A DNA stretch of 64,000 bases from Macrotis lagotis (GCF_037893015.1 NC_133660.1:288583078-288647077), one strand, 5' to 3'; positions 34,864-48,232 are shown, counted from the stretch's first letter. Translations and numbers: made by a program. The notes: generated by a model not told the origin, from the sequence alone.

Positions 34864-35814
34864 ATGGGTAATTGCAGCATCATCATGGAATTCTTCCTTA
34901 TGGAGTTTTCTAGCATATGAGGGCTTCAGGTCTTACATGCCCTCCTTTTTTTGCTGATATATGTTGCATCCCTAATGGGCAACCTCCTTACTATCACTGC
35001 CATTGTCACTGACCAGCACCTTCATTCTCCAATGTATTTTTTTCTGAGCAACTTATCCGTGCTGGATATTGGCTGCATCTCAGCCACTCTTCCCAAATTC
35101 ATTGTGAATTCCCTGACCGGCAATCAGTCCATTTCTCTTCTTGGCTGTGCTACTCAGATGTTCTTCATTATCTTCTTTGCTGCAGCAGAATTTGCTTTGC
35201 TTGTGGCTATGTCCTATGACCGCTATGTGGCCATCTGTCAGCCTTTGCACTATGAGGTCATCATGACACCACTCCGCTGTCTTTGGATGGCAATTGTTTC
35301 ATGGCTCAGTGGGTTCATCTACTCAACTCTACATACAGGAAACATATTCCACTTGCCTTTCTCAGGATCCAACATCATCCATCAGTTTTTTTGTGATGTC
35401 CCTCATATCTTAAAGGTTTCAACTTCTGAGGTTCGTGATACTGAGTATGTACTCCTTGCCACAAGTTCATCTTTACTTTTGTTCTGCTTTGGCTTTGTAA
35501 TTATATCCTATACCTATATCTTTTCCACTGTATTTAAAATGCCATCTGTGGAAGGACGGTCCAAAGCCTTGTCTACATGTTCACCACAATTGATTATACT
35601 TTTTTTATTCCTTCTTGCTGGCATTGTTACAGTTCTTGCTCCTATGTCAGACTCTTCTCCAATCCAGAATCTTCTCATTTCAATGACCTACACAGTATTA
35701 CCTCCATTCATGAACCCTATTATTTATAGTCTAAGGAACATGAAAATCAAAGTTGCACTGGGTAGGATAATCAAAACTATCTTTTTTTCCCAAAGAAGGA
35801 AATGCCTTCACTGA
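34864..35814 (+). pseudogene. Olfactory receptor OR-2 (family 14-like), pseudogene by early stop
   Basis: A near-identical duplicate of OR-3. The reading frame from the family ATG at 34864 is full OR length but has TGA at 34918-34920 (codon 19), where OR-3 has CGA for Arg: a typical CpG-to-TpG change. The rest is open to 35814 and encodes all seven helices and motifs (GN, LHSPMYFFL, MSYDRYVAICQPLHY, SYTYIFSTV, KALSTC, NPIIYSLRN). An internal ATG at 34951 could give 287 residues, but these would lack the N-terminal extracellular segment with its NCS glycosylation site and part of TM1, so a working receptor is unlikely. It differs from OR-3 by a handful of substitutions (for example Val for Gly in MAIVSW and Phe for Ile in HQFFCD) and a small 3' indel that gives a shorter tail (RRKCLH). 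It could be an allelic or segregating pseudogene, which one sequence cannot show. Confidence 0.9.
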
Positions 35815-36512
35815 CAAAATTAAAAAGTGAAAGAATCTTTGATTGAGATAGTGAATGCACAAGGTAACACAAGTGCTCTCAAAGTGAATTTTCATCAAAT
35901 TAGGATAATTGAGATAAGGTCTCTTCCCTTCATTAATCTTTCAAATAATTATTGTACTTTTTTTTGTTATTCCCCCAAAGTCAGAATTTTAGTCCCCCAA
36001 ATGATGGCAGATTCAAGGATCAAGATTCTCCATTTGACTGAAGTTTTCAAATTATATATCAAAAACAAGTTCTGGTGTGTTTATTTTGGATAGTAACTTA
36101 AAGGGAAAGTACTTCGTGAGATAGCATCCTATAAACACCGACAACATCATATCTCCCCTGCCAACAGTGTGAGGTTCATTGTCCCACAATGAGGAGGAAG
36201 AATAGGCACACAATGAATAGAAGATGAGAGTCATGGCTGGTTGCAAACACATTGAGATTTATATCACATTTCTCAGTTTTAACATGAAGATTTCTTTCTA
36301 AGGACATGCTCATGCCGCTTCTCCTGAAGGCCAAGTATCTGCTGGGAAGGTCAGTCATCTCAGCTTCCCCGTCTCTTCATATTCTTCATTCATCTCCTAA
36401 AAGCAAAGACTGATTTCTTCTTCATTCAAGGAACTCTAATGTCAGATTTGTCCTCTGCCCCCACTCACTCGGGCTGTTTCTGTTTAGACATGTTTCTTTG
36501 TTGACAAGTTTG
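35815..36512 (+). other. OR-2 3' flank
   Basis: Non-coding and collinear with 55805-56470 and, more distantly, 11820-12485. It ends abruptly against the L1 of A2. An 88-aa open frame (35827-36093) is shared with OR-3 but not with the orphan copy, so I do not regard it as coding. Confidence 0.6.
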
Positions 36513-39500
36513 ACATCATTCCCATAGTATGAATTGTTCTAAGTGGAATGTTATGAAAGAGAAATCATATCCTTAAGGAAGAAATAAATAGCATGAGACA
36601 TAGCATAATTACATAATAAAACAACATTTTTTAAATTAAAAATAATCCTTGGTCTTTGTTCAAACTCCACAATTCTTTCTTAGGATACAGATGGCATTCT
36701 CCATCACAGACAATCCAAAATTGTGCCTGAATGTTGCCTGTTGGTATAAAGCAAGTCAATTAAGTTTGGTCATCACTCACATGTTGCTTTTAGGGTGTGG
36801 TGTTCTTCTGGGTCTGCTCATCTCACTCAGTATCAGTTCATGCAAATTCTTCCAGGCTTCCCTAACTTCCCATCCTTCCTGAGTTCTAATAGAACAATAA
36901 TTTTCTCTCACATAAAGATACCACAGTATGTTAAGCCATTCTGTAATTGATGAACATTCCCTCAGTTTCCATTTCTTTACCACCACAAATAGAATGGTTA
37001 TGACAATTTTTGTTCAGGTGAAATTTTTCCCTTTTTCATAATCTCTTCATGGTATAGACCGAGTAGTGGTATTGTTGGATCAAAGGGTATGCACATTTTT
37101 ATTGTCCTTTGGGCATAATTTCAAATTGTTCTCCAGAAATGTTGGATGAGTTCACAATTCCACGAACAATGTATTCCACCACATCCCTTCCAACATTCAT
37201 CATGGTCCTTTCTGATCATATTGGCCAGTCTGATAGGTGTGAGGTGGTACCTCAGAGATGTTTTAATTTGCATTTGTCTAATAATTAGTGATTTAGAGCA
37301 ATTATTCATATGATTATGGATTGCTTTGATTTCCTCATCCATAAATTGCCTTTGCATATCCTTTGACCATTTGTCAATTGGGGAAGGGCTTGCATTTTTT
37401 TAAAAAAAATTTGACTCAGTTTTCTATATATTTTGGAGGTAAGTCCTTTATCAGAAACACTAGTTGTAAAAATTATTTCCCAATTTGTTTCATTACTTTT
37501 GATCTTGGTTACAGTAGTTTTGTCTGTGCAAAAACTTTTTAATTTAATTTAATCAAAATTATCTAGTTTGTTTTTAGTGATTTTCTCCATCTCTTCCTTG
37601 TTCATAAACTGCTTCCCTTTCGATAGATCTGGCAGGTCAACTATTCCTCGATCTTCTAGTTTGGCTATAATATTGTTTTTTTAATATCTAGATCCTGTAT
37701 CCATTTGGATCTTATCTTGGTATAGGGTGTGAGGTGTTCATCTATTCCAAGTTTCTTCCATACTAACTTCCAATTTTCCCAGCACTTTTTATCCCAATAG
37801 CTAGACTCTTTGGGTATATCAAACAGCAGATTACTATAATCGTTTCCTGCTATTGCATATAGTCTATTCCAATGATCCCACCACTCTATCTCTTAACCAA
37901 TACCAGACAGTTTTATAACTGATGTTTTATAATATAATTTTAAGTCTGGTAGGGGTAATCCACCTTCTTTTGCACTTTCCCCCCCCATTATATGCCTAGA
38001 GATTCTCGACTTTTTATTTGTCCATATGAATTTACTTACAATTGTTTTCTAACTCATTGAAATGATTTTTTTTTGTAATTTTGATTGCTAGGGCACTAAA
38101 CATGTAGTTATTTTTGGTAGAATTGTCCTATTTATTGTATTTGCTTGGCCTGTCCATGAGCAGTTGATATTTGCTCAGTTAGTTTATTCTGATTTTCTTT
38201 GTGTGAGAAGTCTTTTGTAATTGTTTCCCAAAAGTTTCTGAGTCTGCTTTGACAGGTAGACTCCCAGGTATTTTATATTATCTGAGGTTACTGTGAATGG
38301 GATTTCTCTTTCCAGCTCTTTCTTCTGCATCTTGCTCCTTATATATGGAAATGTTGAGTATTTATGAGAGTTTATTTTATATCCTGTGACTTTGCTAATG
38401 TTACAAATTATTTCTAGTAGTTTTTTAGATGATTTTTTGGGATTCTCTAGGTTTACCATCTTGTCATCTTCAAAGAGTGAGAGTTTTATATCTTCCTTTC
38501 CTATTCTATTTCCTTTGATTTCTTTTTTTCTTTTATTGCTGAAGCTAACATTTCTAATACAATATTGAATAGTATTGGTGATAATGGGCATCCTTGTTTT
38601 CTTGTCTATGTCTTCCTGTATCTCTTTTAATTTCTCTAAGAATTCGGATGCTATCCCATTGGGTGCATACACATTCAGCATTGGAATTACTTAATTCCCT
38701 ATGGTACATTTTAGGATGATAGAGTTTCCTTCTTTAGCTCTTTTAACACTATCTATTTTTGGAGCTGCTTTGACTAAAATAAGCATTGCTACCGTGCTTT
38801 TTTCACTTCAGCTGAAGTAAAATAGATTTTGTTCCAGCTTTCACCTTTACTCTATATGTATCTCTCTGCTTTAGATGAGTTTCTTGTAAGCAACATATAG
38901 TAGGATACTGTTTTTCAATCCACTCTGCTATTTGCTTACATTTTAGGGGAGAGTTCAACTCATTCTTATTCATAAAATTCAATAATTCAATAATTATTAC
39001 CACTTTATTGCCTTCTATGTTATCTTCCCTCTGCTTGTATTTCCCCTCTTTTTCCCATTATCCATCTTCCTTATGAATTCTGCCACTTTCAATTTGTTTG
39101 CCCTCCTATATTCAACCCCCCTTCCCCCCCTTCCCTTTGCCCCTTCTTCCTTCCCTTCCTTATTTTTATTCCCCTTTCCCCCCCTCCCCTTTTCCCCTTT
39201 TAACACTTTAAAGGTAAGATAAGTTTCTTAACTGAATGTGTGTATGTTAACTTAAAGCCAATCTGATGACAATAAGATTCAGGCAGTTCTCATCTCCTCC
39301 CTTCTTCCCCTCTATTGCAGTAAGTCCTTTGGATCTCTTAATGTAGTGAGAGTTACCACATTCAGTCTCCTCCATCCTCCCATATCTTTATTGTCCTCCT
39401 TTTTAAGGAAGTGTTGTTTTTAAATCATTCTATCTGAGTCACAGAAAGGTCTTCAGTGTCCATCACTTCTGGCTATTCTCTCTACTAGAATTTCAATTAT

Positions 39501-40105
39501 TGAATTATTAGAGTCTTTCTCCCAGCTAAGGATATTTCCAGTTTAATCTTATTCGGTAACAATTTTTAATCCTTCCCCCCCCCCCCTCCTTTTTGTTTCA
39601 TTTTACCTTTTCATATGCCTCTTGAGTCTCCTGTTTGGAGTTCAAATTTTCTACTATACTCTGGTCTTTTCCTCAGGAAAAGTTGGAAGTCTTCCATTTC
39701 ATTAAATTTCCATCTTTTGGGGCAGCTCGGTGGTGCATTGGATAAAGCACTGGCCTTGGAGTCAGGAGTACCTGGGTTCAAATCCGTTCTCAGACACTTC
39801 ATGATTACCTAGCTGTGTGGCCTTGGGCAAGCCACTTAACTCCATTTGCCTTGCAAAAACCTAAAAAAAAAGTTGATCTTTTGCCATAGAAGAGAAATCT
39901 CAGCCTTGCTGGATAGTGGATTCCAGGCTTCCTCGCTTGTTGGAATATTGCATTCCAGGCCCTTCAGTCCCTTAATGTTGATGCTACCAGGTCCTGATTA
40001 ATCCTTACTGTGGCTCTTTGGTATCTATTTCTTTCCAGCTGCTTACAGGATTTTCTGTTTTATCTGATAGTTCTGGAATTTGGCTAAACTTTGAAGGAAA
40101 AAAAT
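36513..40105 (-). mobile_element. L1 LINE, internally deleted (A2 copy)
   Basis: Duplicate of the A1 element with the same internal deletion. The endonuclease start (38803-39003) contains LNSPLKCKQIAEWIEKQ and CCLQETHLKQRDTYR; RT pieces are at 38184-38681, with FEDDKM replacing the FADDM catalytic box. The last ~110 bp of the 3' UTR and the poly(A) are missing, because the element abuts OR flank at 36512. Confidence 0.9.
39719..39870 (+). mobile_element. tRNA-derived SINE inside the A2 L1
   Basis: Duplicate of the SINE at 5191-5339, at the same point of the L1. The insertion therefore predates the segment-A duplications. Confidence 0.9.
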
Positions 40106-43100
40106 CACTTCTCTATCTCCCAATATCCTTAAACCATTTGATCTCCCTTACTTCTATCCATCAATAACTAAACATTTTCAGATGATCATGCCTTCTTAAT
40201 ATACAATGCTCTCCAACCAATCTTTTACCTTTTTATTTCTGTTGAATAAGGCATATTCAACCTCAGCTATATTCCATCTGGTGAAATCTAACTGGTAAAT
40301 TTATGGCTAGGATTTCACATTCCTCTAACATGTTGCATAGACTTTGCTATTTCCATACAGACATTTGTATTTGTATTGTGACACTCTATGTGATGTTTAT
40401 TGCAGAGTATAGTCTATGGAATTCAATTTGCTGAGAGCAAATTAAAAGTTTAACAACATAAAGGTATACTACAACATAAATAACAGTAATTTGTGGTTCT
40501 GCAAGTCAATATGCGGTGCTTTTCAGGGAGATATGACTGCTCTACAGAATTCAGGAGACACTTTAGGTTTATTAAACTTTATTTTAGATAATTGAAAGAA
40601 ATTACCTAAAGAATAACCTAGACTTGATAAATAATATTGTGGCACTTCTATTTAGCCTATTTTCTTCTCTCATTCATTCTGGATTATCTGTAAACAAACT
40701 GCAGGAGATCCTTTAGATCACCAGGGCTTCTTGTTTGGGTCCCCTGCTTATCCCACTATACTAACAACACCCTACTGGCTTGCATTTCTTTAAGTCTCAA
40801 ACTCAACATACCTATTTACATCCTAATATAACTTCATCTAATATTGAAAGTATTAAGACTATTATGTAATTATTCAATTATATTATTAAAATACCTGGTT
40901 TTCATTCTCATAAGGAATTATTATACTAAATTTCAGGAGGAAAAACTTAAACTTGCGCTGGACTAGTGACCATATAATATCACTTGATAGTATAGTTTAT
41001 CTGCAATCAATTTTTCTATCTAAAGGGCCATATAGATAATAATACCAGATAAATACAAGTGAGAGGCACAGAAGTCATTGCTTTATAAGTTTATGCATGA
41101 AGTTTATTGGAAGTAAAAAATCAGAATTAGAGGCTTATATTTCTAAGAGAACTCTGAAGGCATTGAACCTAATCACATTTTACAGCTCAGTAAATTAAGG
41201 CCATCCAATGTAAGTACTGATTGTTGCCCTTATGTTGGAAGGTAAGTCTCCTATCTCTAAATGAAGAAAACTTTCTTCAGCACCGTGCTGCCTATCTCTA
41301 AACAGATAATTTTATTTAACTAAGAATTATTCAATATGTACTAAGTACAAGAAATTATATAAGGTATGAAATAAATTCAAAGATAAATTAATGATGAAAA
41401 AAGATATTCACCAATTCTGGATCATAATAAAAGATACAAATAATTTCGAGAAGTAACAGATAGAAGCAATTTTAAGAAAGGTAGAAATCAAATACATTCT
41501 AGACAGTGTTCTAGAATTCTTTCCTCTCTGAAATAATGCACATCATAATGCTCATGTGGAGGAGGAGGATGATAATGATTTCTATTAATATTGTGTGATT
41601 TAGAAAACATTGGCAAAGAAGGCTATCCAGGAGAAGCAAGTTCAGATTAGTCCAAGAATAACCACAATATCGTCATCTGGGCAATCGCGTTTAATCCCAT
41701 ATATCTCCATCTGTGACTCTATTTTCACTGAAGTAAATTCCCTTTTGTTACAGACTACATTTACATTTAAGTCTCAAACTCAGAGTGCCTATTTACATCC
41801 TAATACAACTTCAGCTAATATTTAAAGTATTAAGATTATGTAATAGTTCAATTATATTTTAAAATACCTATCTATAAATACCTATATATAAAAAAATGCA
41901 TTATCTGATATAGGTATATGCAAAATTGAGAGGCAGTCTCAAATTGATAATAGTTTAAACCATGGTGATAGATAAAATTGCTAAGGAAGAGACATATCAG
42001 TGAATCAGTTATACCCCTGTATTTTTGAATAGTACTCATGTTTAGGGAGCATGTAGAGATGCCAGTAAATTGTACACAGAAATAGAATTTAATGTGTTAG
42101 GAGAATTGGAATAATAATGTGTGACTTACGCCTGGTCAGTAATTCTTTTCTTCATGTTTGTGCATCTTAACTCTCTCTTTTTTTGGTATGGTTACTGTAT
42201 TCTTTTTTTTTTTGTTTTTGTTTTTGTTGTCTATCTAAAGAGCCCATTGTTTAGCACAGTTCCTGCTTCATAATAAACAGGTAAGTAGTATTGATGGACT
42301 GATTTATTGAATTTGGTCCTATTTGTTTCAGTCCTTCTAATATTTTGGATCCATCAGTTTATGGATAATTTTTTTCTCATCTTTATGACAATATATACCT
42401 AATGTAGTGCCCCAGAAAGAACAATATTTTGTTAGAAATTTGTTGGAACACATTTGAATACAATGACAGTATGCCTTATTGTGAGATGGGAATAAAGTAT
42501 ACATTTGTTCCTCTTCTCTTTTATTATTCATGTGATCTAATATACAATGAGGAAATACCTCAAGGCATACTAAGTCTCTAAGGGAAAGAGAGGAAATACA
42601 ATTGAAGAACTCCTGGAAAGTAGGTTCAAGGAGCTTCCTTTTTGCCAGAAGGACCTTCAGGTTTACACAAATATGCTAAAATATATCTTCATTGGATAGC
42701 ACAAGGTCCCCAATGACTATGGATTCACACAAAACTAAATCAGTTTTATTACATGAACTCAAAGGGTCAATAACATTCCTTGGCTTTTGCCTTCATCATA
42801 GAATTTGAATAATGGAGCCTTATTCAAAAGAAAGATTGAGGTTTATTCATGTCCACAGCAGAATATCTAAAAAAGTAAATTAATGGGAAGCTCATACAAA
42901 GGAATTTTTTAAATCTCTGCCTAAAGAAAAACACTAAGAAAACATGAATATAAGCTTTGTATAGAAGATGTCAGTAGAGGAGAACCTTAAAAATACTTTG
43001 GGTTTTCTCGAAGCCTGGAGAAAGTAGAAAATTCCTAATGTGGGATGCAGCCTTTGAACAGGTTTAGGAGAGATGAAATGGCAGGGACCAACAGGAGTGA

Positions 43101-43269
43101 CACCAGTATGGATGAAAATAGGATCCAGGTTGGATTGTGCAGATTTTACCTTGAAATACTATGATCAGGATGAGACTACTAGGAAAGGTTTTAATGAATT
43201 CATTTATGAAAAAAGTTACTGGATGAATGACTTAAAATAAAAAAAATTACACAAATATTTGTTAGGGGG

Positions 43270-43330
43270 ATATATATATATATATATATACATGTATGTA
43301 TGTATGTATGTATGTAAGTATATATATATG
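43270..43330 (+). repeat. (TA)n/(TATG)n microsatellite (A2)
   Basis: TA units followed by several TATG units; the same locus as 9587 with a changed repeat structure. Confidence 0.95.
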
Positions 43331-43891
43331 CCTTCAAATATTAACTGGCTAGATTCAATGACCTCTGAAATGTTGAAGATTGAATTGGAAAAGAAATTGG
43401 ACGAAGCACACGCATAATTAAAACGAAACAAACAACATGATCAAGTAGGAATTTTGTCAATCCAAGTTCTGGGAGGGACTTTGACTATTATTCATTTCAA
43501 GCCCCTAGTTTGAAAGATGGGGGCCAATGGTCAAGAGAAACATTTTTTTCCAACTCTCCATAGCCCCTAACCCTATCTGAGGTTGAACTGGACTCTTGAA
43601 CCTAAGGAGAACTTCAGAACATCATCAGAAGTGTGTCCCAACAGATTCATGATTCAGACTAAAGAAACGTTCAATTTGTACTCCATATGCATAAGGAATT
43701 GTTCTGAGACTTGGGACTACAAACATAGGATAAAACAATACAATCTCTAATAAAATGAACTTAATATTCTACTTGGAAAAAACATGCAAACTTTTATTCA
43801 TGTTAGAGTTGCAGATAGAGAAATCAAGTTTAAAAAATGCAAAAGAAAACTGCATAAATCATTCCCCTATTCATGTTTTAAGTTGTTTATT

Positions 43892-44029
43892 TTTGGCAAG
43901 GCAATGGAGTTAAGTGACTTGCCCAAGGTCTCACAGTGAGGTAATTATTAAGTGTCTGAAGGCATATTTGAACTCAGGGCCTCCTGACTCCAGGGCTGGT
44001 GTTCTATACACAGCACCACCTAGGTGCCC
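43892..44029 (-). mobile_element. tRNA-derived SINE, antisense (A2)
   Basis: Paralogue of 10207-10349, ending CACCACCTAGGTGCCC. Confidence 0.85.
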
Positions 44030-44272
44030 TTCATTCCCCTGTTCTTGCATAAAAATAGCTTTTCCACCCTAGCAAGGATTTACTAAGGTTGTTGTGAGTA
44101 CTCTGTTGGACATTAGAGAACATATAATGTTTAGATAAGATTAAAGTCAGTGTATTTAAGTTTTTGTGTTTTCCATTGTTTTATTATATATTTTCCAAAT
44201 ATATTTAAAAATTGTTTTCATTCTATAATATTTGCAATATTTTAAGTTTTATATTTTAGAATTTAATTTCAT

Positions 44273-44295
44273 ATGATAATATGAAATATTATCAT
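44273..44295. repeat. Short perfect hairpin, loop GAA (A2)
   Basis: Same arms as 10591-10613, loop inverted. Confidence 0.85.
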
Positions 44296-44384
44296 AAAGA
44301 TAATATTAAGCTCCAATATTCAGGATAACTGTTAATAAAGTATAATTAACATGATCAGAAGTCAGTAAAATGTGCATACCCTTT

Positions 44385-44666
44385 GATTCAGCAATACTAC
44401 TACTAAGTTGATATCCTAAAAAGGATTCAAAAAAGTGTAAAAAAAAACTCATATGCACAAAAATGATCATAGCATTTCTTTTCTTTCTTTTTTTTTAATA
44501 GCTATTTTTGAGGTGACAAAGAATTGTAAATTGAAGAATACCCATCAATTTGGGAATGCCCGAACAAATTGTATAATAGTGTTATGTAAAACTATTGTTT
44601 TATAAGAAATCATGAGGGATGAGACTTTAGAAAATTCTCAAAGGACTTGTATAAACTGACACTGAG
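44385..44666 (+). mobile_element. Old L1 3' end truncated by the duplication junction (A2)
   Basis: Same element as 10700-11415, broken off after GACACTGAG at 44666. Confidence 0.8.
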
Positions 44667-44758
44667 AGGTAATTATTAAGTGTCTGAGGCCGAATTTGAA
44701 CCCAGGTACTCCTGACTCCAAGGCTGGTGATATATCCACTATGCCACCTAACTACCCC
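44667..44758 (-). mobile_element. SINE cut at the tandem-duplication junction (B2)
   Basis: Only the part equal to 27562-27653 is present; its left neighbour is an L1 3' end. It marks the breakpoint between the two 17-kb units. Confidence 0.9.
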
Positions 44759-44807
44759 AAGAATGAGTTTATCTAATGAGATTTAATATAATAATTCTCT
44801 ATAAGAA

Positions 44808-45461
44808 TGTGTGGGATAAAAATTCAGTTAAAAAATAGAGTCTGCTGAGCAAAAACAAAAGTTTGTTTTGGCTTTTCTCATGAAAAGGGCACACTCCAAG
44901 TCTCAAAGAAGTAGTGAAGATCAAGGAACTGCCCTGAATTGACAGTCAAGAAAGATTATATGGCCTAATGCAATCCCCATCTCCTTCCTATTATCCCTCT
45001 CTGTCAAATCTTTGATTAGTCTTCAGAGTTACCTTCTACTTGTGAAAATCTATCCCAGCAACAAAGAAAAGAATGAAAGGTTTTCATAAAATATGACCTC
45101 CCCATCCAGATGGTGAGATTAACCTTCAGGATTATAGCCATCTTATCTACTTATCATCAAACAAGAGAAATCTTATCAGCTTTGTTGGAATGCAAGATTT
45201 TTCTCATGGGAACAGTCTCCTGTTCTCCTAGTTCAGATAGTTTTATCATCAAATAGGTGACAAACTAAAAATGCAAGTTCTCTCTAGAAATAGTCCACTA
45301 TCCCCACCCCCAACAGAAATGCCTGGCTTGGAGTGCAAGGTCTCTCTCCCTCTTTCTTCTAAGAATAGTCTAAGCGTAATACTCTATCTTTATTTAATGA
45401 TTTTTAATCCTGAGAGGACTTCACTAGGCACATTAACACTTAAGAGGGCATATCCCATTCA
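44808..45461. mobile_element. Solo LTR, same family (B2)
   Basis: Orthologous copy of the B1 solo LTR with the same ends and the same AGAA flanks. A fossil; no coding content. Confidence 0.82.
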
Positions 45462-45514
45462 AGAACAAAAGCAATGTATTTTAATAACATTATCAAATAA
45501 TTAGTTAATGATCC

Positions 45515-45905
45515 TGATGCAGGGGAAATGATAAAGCGAATTGTGGATGTAATAGAAAGAAATTGGGTAGAGATGTCAGATGACTACCACCTACTCTTAA
45601 GATATAATTGACTAGAAGTAGAGAATTATAATTGTAACAGAAACAATTGTAATCTTAAAGGCCGCTCAAATTGGTTGGAGATCCCCATTCTTGATGTACC
45701 ATTGATTCATTGTTTAATGTAGAATTTTATCTTGATTTCCTTAGGTTTTACCCTCTACCTAATTCTGGGTCCATTATAAGGGAAGGGAGTTCACCTTTTG
45801 CCCTATGGATAACAGGCAAAACATAAAAACCCGAGTTGGACTCCAGGCCAGGGCACAGTCTTCTCAACCAACCTGTGGTCCAGTGAAAACTGCTGGGCTG
45901 TCCTT

Positions 45906-45970
<65 letters not shown>

Positions 45971-46074
45971 CATGTATGTTTATAACATTTTTAAAATAAT
46001 TTTTTGTTTTATTTCCACCCTGGTTTCCCACGTCTGAATAATGGTTCCTCAATACACAGAACCGAACTCAAGTA
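45515..46074 (+). mobile_element. Probable LTR of a second family (B2)
   Basis: Paralogue of 28379-28926 with the same TATA-like and terminal segments, interrupted by a longer CT tract. Confidence 0.45.
45909..45970 (+). repeat. (CT)n microsatellite (B2)
   Basis: Paralogous CT tract with one TTT interruption near 45952. Confidence 0.97.
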
Positions 46075-46320
46075 GGCAGCAGCTACAATCTGCTATTTTT
46101 AACTTTGGATGAACCTGTAGTACAAGCTAGATAGGTAATAGGAAGATGAGTCTTAAAGGGATGCAAGCTAATGGGGCATTGTTAGCAAGTGGGATAAACA
46201 GAAAACCCAAATACGACATCCTGGAGATCCAGATGGTCTCTTACTGTTTGTGTAAAGATCCACATCAAGAATGAATGAGAGAAGAAAATGTGTTCGAATT
46301 TCCAATCAAGAAATAACTGG

Positions 46321-46374
46321 TGGGGAGGCTAGGTGGCGTAGTGGTTAAAGCACCGGCCCTCAAAAAAAAAAAAA
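46321..46374 (+). mobile_element. SINE head-only insertion with A-tail (B2)
   Basis: Paralogue of 29174-29232; head GGGGAGGCTAGGTGGCGTAG to GCACCGGCCCT, then poly(A), between AAATAACTGG repeats (46311-46320, 46375-46384). Confidence 0.8.
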
Positions 46375-48174
46375 AAATAACTGGATCATGTAACATTTAT
46401 CAAGTATATGGTCTTCTCTAGGCAATGCCCTCAACTTGTATCATTTATCTAATCTAAACAAAAGTTTAGAACACCTAAGTTTGGTTTTGATTGAACCCAA
46501 AATTATCTTTGTTTTATTTTGTCTTTATATTATTCAACATTTCCCAAATATGATCTAATTTGGTTTGGGCAAATGACATTCCGTGGGCTACAAGCCTGAC
46601 ACTTTTGTCATGGAGTCATCCCAAAGAGGTGTCTTCTACATGCAATTTAAGAACAATTAGTCAACTCTTCAAGACAATCTCTCCCAAGCTGAGCTTCAAT
46701 ATGCCAATAAATATTAACTCCAAGTTATCCGCAGGTAAAGACGCTCGAAACAAAAAGATAGCTTGATTATTAGGGCAATTTGAATTCTTATATGAACAGA
46801 AGCAAACTTATTTTCCCTGAAGAATTAAAACATTATTAATTTTAAACTAATAGTAGAGGAAAGAATAAGAAAGAAAATAAGAGCTTTGTTGGAATGGTTG
46901 GAGAGAATTCAGATTCTATGCAGCAAGTTAAATGAATGGGAGCTCCTATCCAGCCCTAAATTTACCTCACAGGTTTCACTGAGACAATAGGGTGAAACCC
47001 ATACTTGGAATATGGTTATGGTTAAATAGTCCTGATTCAACTGAAATAGTAGAGAAAAAGGAGTGGTTGGGAAGCATTATATATTAAAAAGATATAATTA
47101 TCTGAGAAAGTCTTGCAATCAACAGAGGGAAATGAGATGGATATCAATTGGTTGAAGTAGCCTGGTAGGAGACAGAGAAATACTTTTGCTTTCCAAGTTT
47201 ACATAAACCCTATGAATAGACAGAAAAACTAAATGATGGTTTGGAACTGGATCACCAGTCTGTAGGCTTTATAAACTTTCAGTGTCTATAGAGAACTTTT
47301 ATATCTAGAATTTTCTGCATCAGTTCCTTTCTGTGAATATCTGAGTTTATATTAATGTCCTAGTTTGACAATGTTAAATTAATTCTACACAGTTTTGAGG
47401 TTCTGACGAGAGTAGATTTTAGTCTGGATTTTATGGTCATGAACTATGAGGAAATGATCAGTGGAGAGTAAATTATGGAAAACTTAGAGGAGGAAGAGTT
47501 TCTGTACAAGATAAAATAGAAACTTATTACTGATCTACCAGCGAAACCAGACTTGGAGAAAACATATTTTCAAAGATTACACAACAAAAATATATGCTTT
47601 TCATTTACTGTTGGAACGAAAACCTTTTATCTATACTTAATCAAATTCTCTCTGCACTGAAGCCTGGTTCTCAAAGTAACTTCCTTTCAAAAACTGAATG
47701 ACAAGGGAAGAGAAGTGTCTTTAATGTTCCAGAAAGACTTATGATTGACTCAGATTTCATTCATGTGTTCTCTGGTTCAGCCTCCACTCCTGTATCACAG
47801 ATGACACTTTTTACACTCCTATCAAAAATCCTTTATGATAAAAATAAAATCTCAATACTCTGAAAAGGGAGCACAAAAATAGAAATAGAAAACTATAAAC
47901 TTAACAATAATCACTTTCATTGGCAAAATTGAATTTAAATTTTCTCAATCTCTTCATTCATCTTTCCTTGCTTAGAATACAAACAAATTCCCAATATATT
48001 CATGTCATATTCTAGTGTGTATGAAAACATACATTCATCTATGTATGATGTGCCTGTGTAGATATGTGTATGTATATTTAAATATATATGTATATATAAA
48101 GAAATTGCTGGAAATCTAAATAAATAAAAACATCTAAAGAAAGGAGAAAATGAGGGAAACATGCAGAGATAGAA

Positions 48175-48175
<1 letters not shown>

Positions 48176-48229
<54 letters not shown>
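48176..48229 (+). repeat. (GA)n microsatellite (B2)
   Basis: Paralogous tract, slightly longer than in B1. Confidence 0.97.

Positions 48230-48232
<3 letters not shown>

Larger units (their letters stand above)
27562..36512 (+). repeat. Segmental duplication, segment B copy 1 with OR-2
   Basis: Collinear with 44667-56470. It begins in the middle of an antisense SINE and holds a solo LTR, a probable second LTR with a CT microsatellite, a SINE-head insertion, an AG microsatellite, the OR upstream repeats and OR-2. It retains about 400 bp (29767-30167, including a short L1 tail) that B2 lacks. Confidence 0.93.
36513..44666 (+). repeat. Segmental duplication, segment A copy 2
   Basis: Second copy of segment A, following OR-2. 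It starts abruptly inside the L1 3' UTR and ends at the tandem-duplication junction. Relative to A1 and A3 it lacks about 790 bp (equivalent of 6495-7285 in A1), with the joint near 41000-41010. Confidence 0.93.

Noticed and set aside
35827-36093. An 88-residue open frame after OR-2, nearly identical after OR-3 (55785-56051)
   Set aside because: Identity is explained by the recent duplication. The more distant flank copy at 11820-12485 does not keep the frame.
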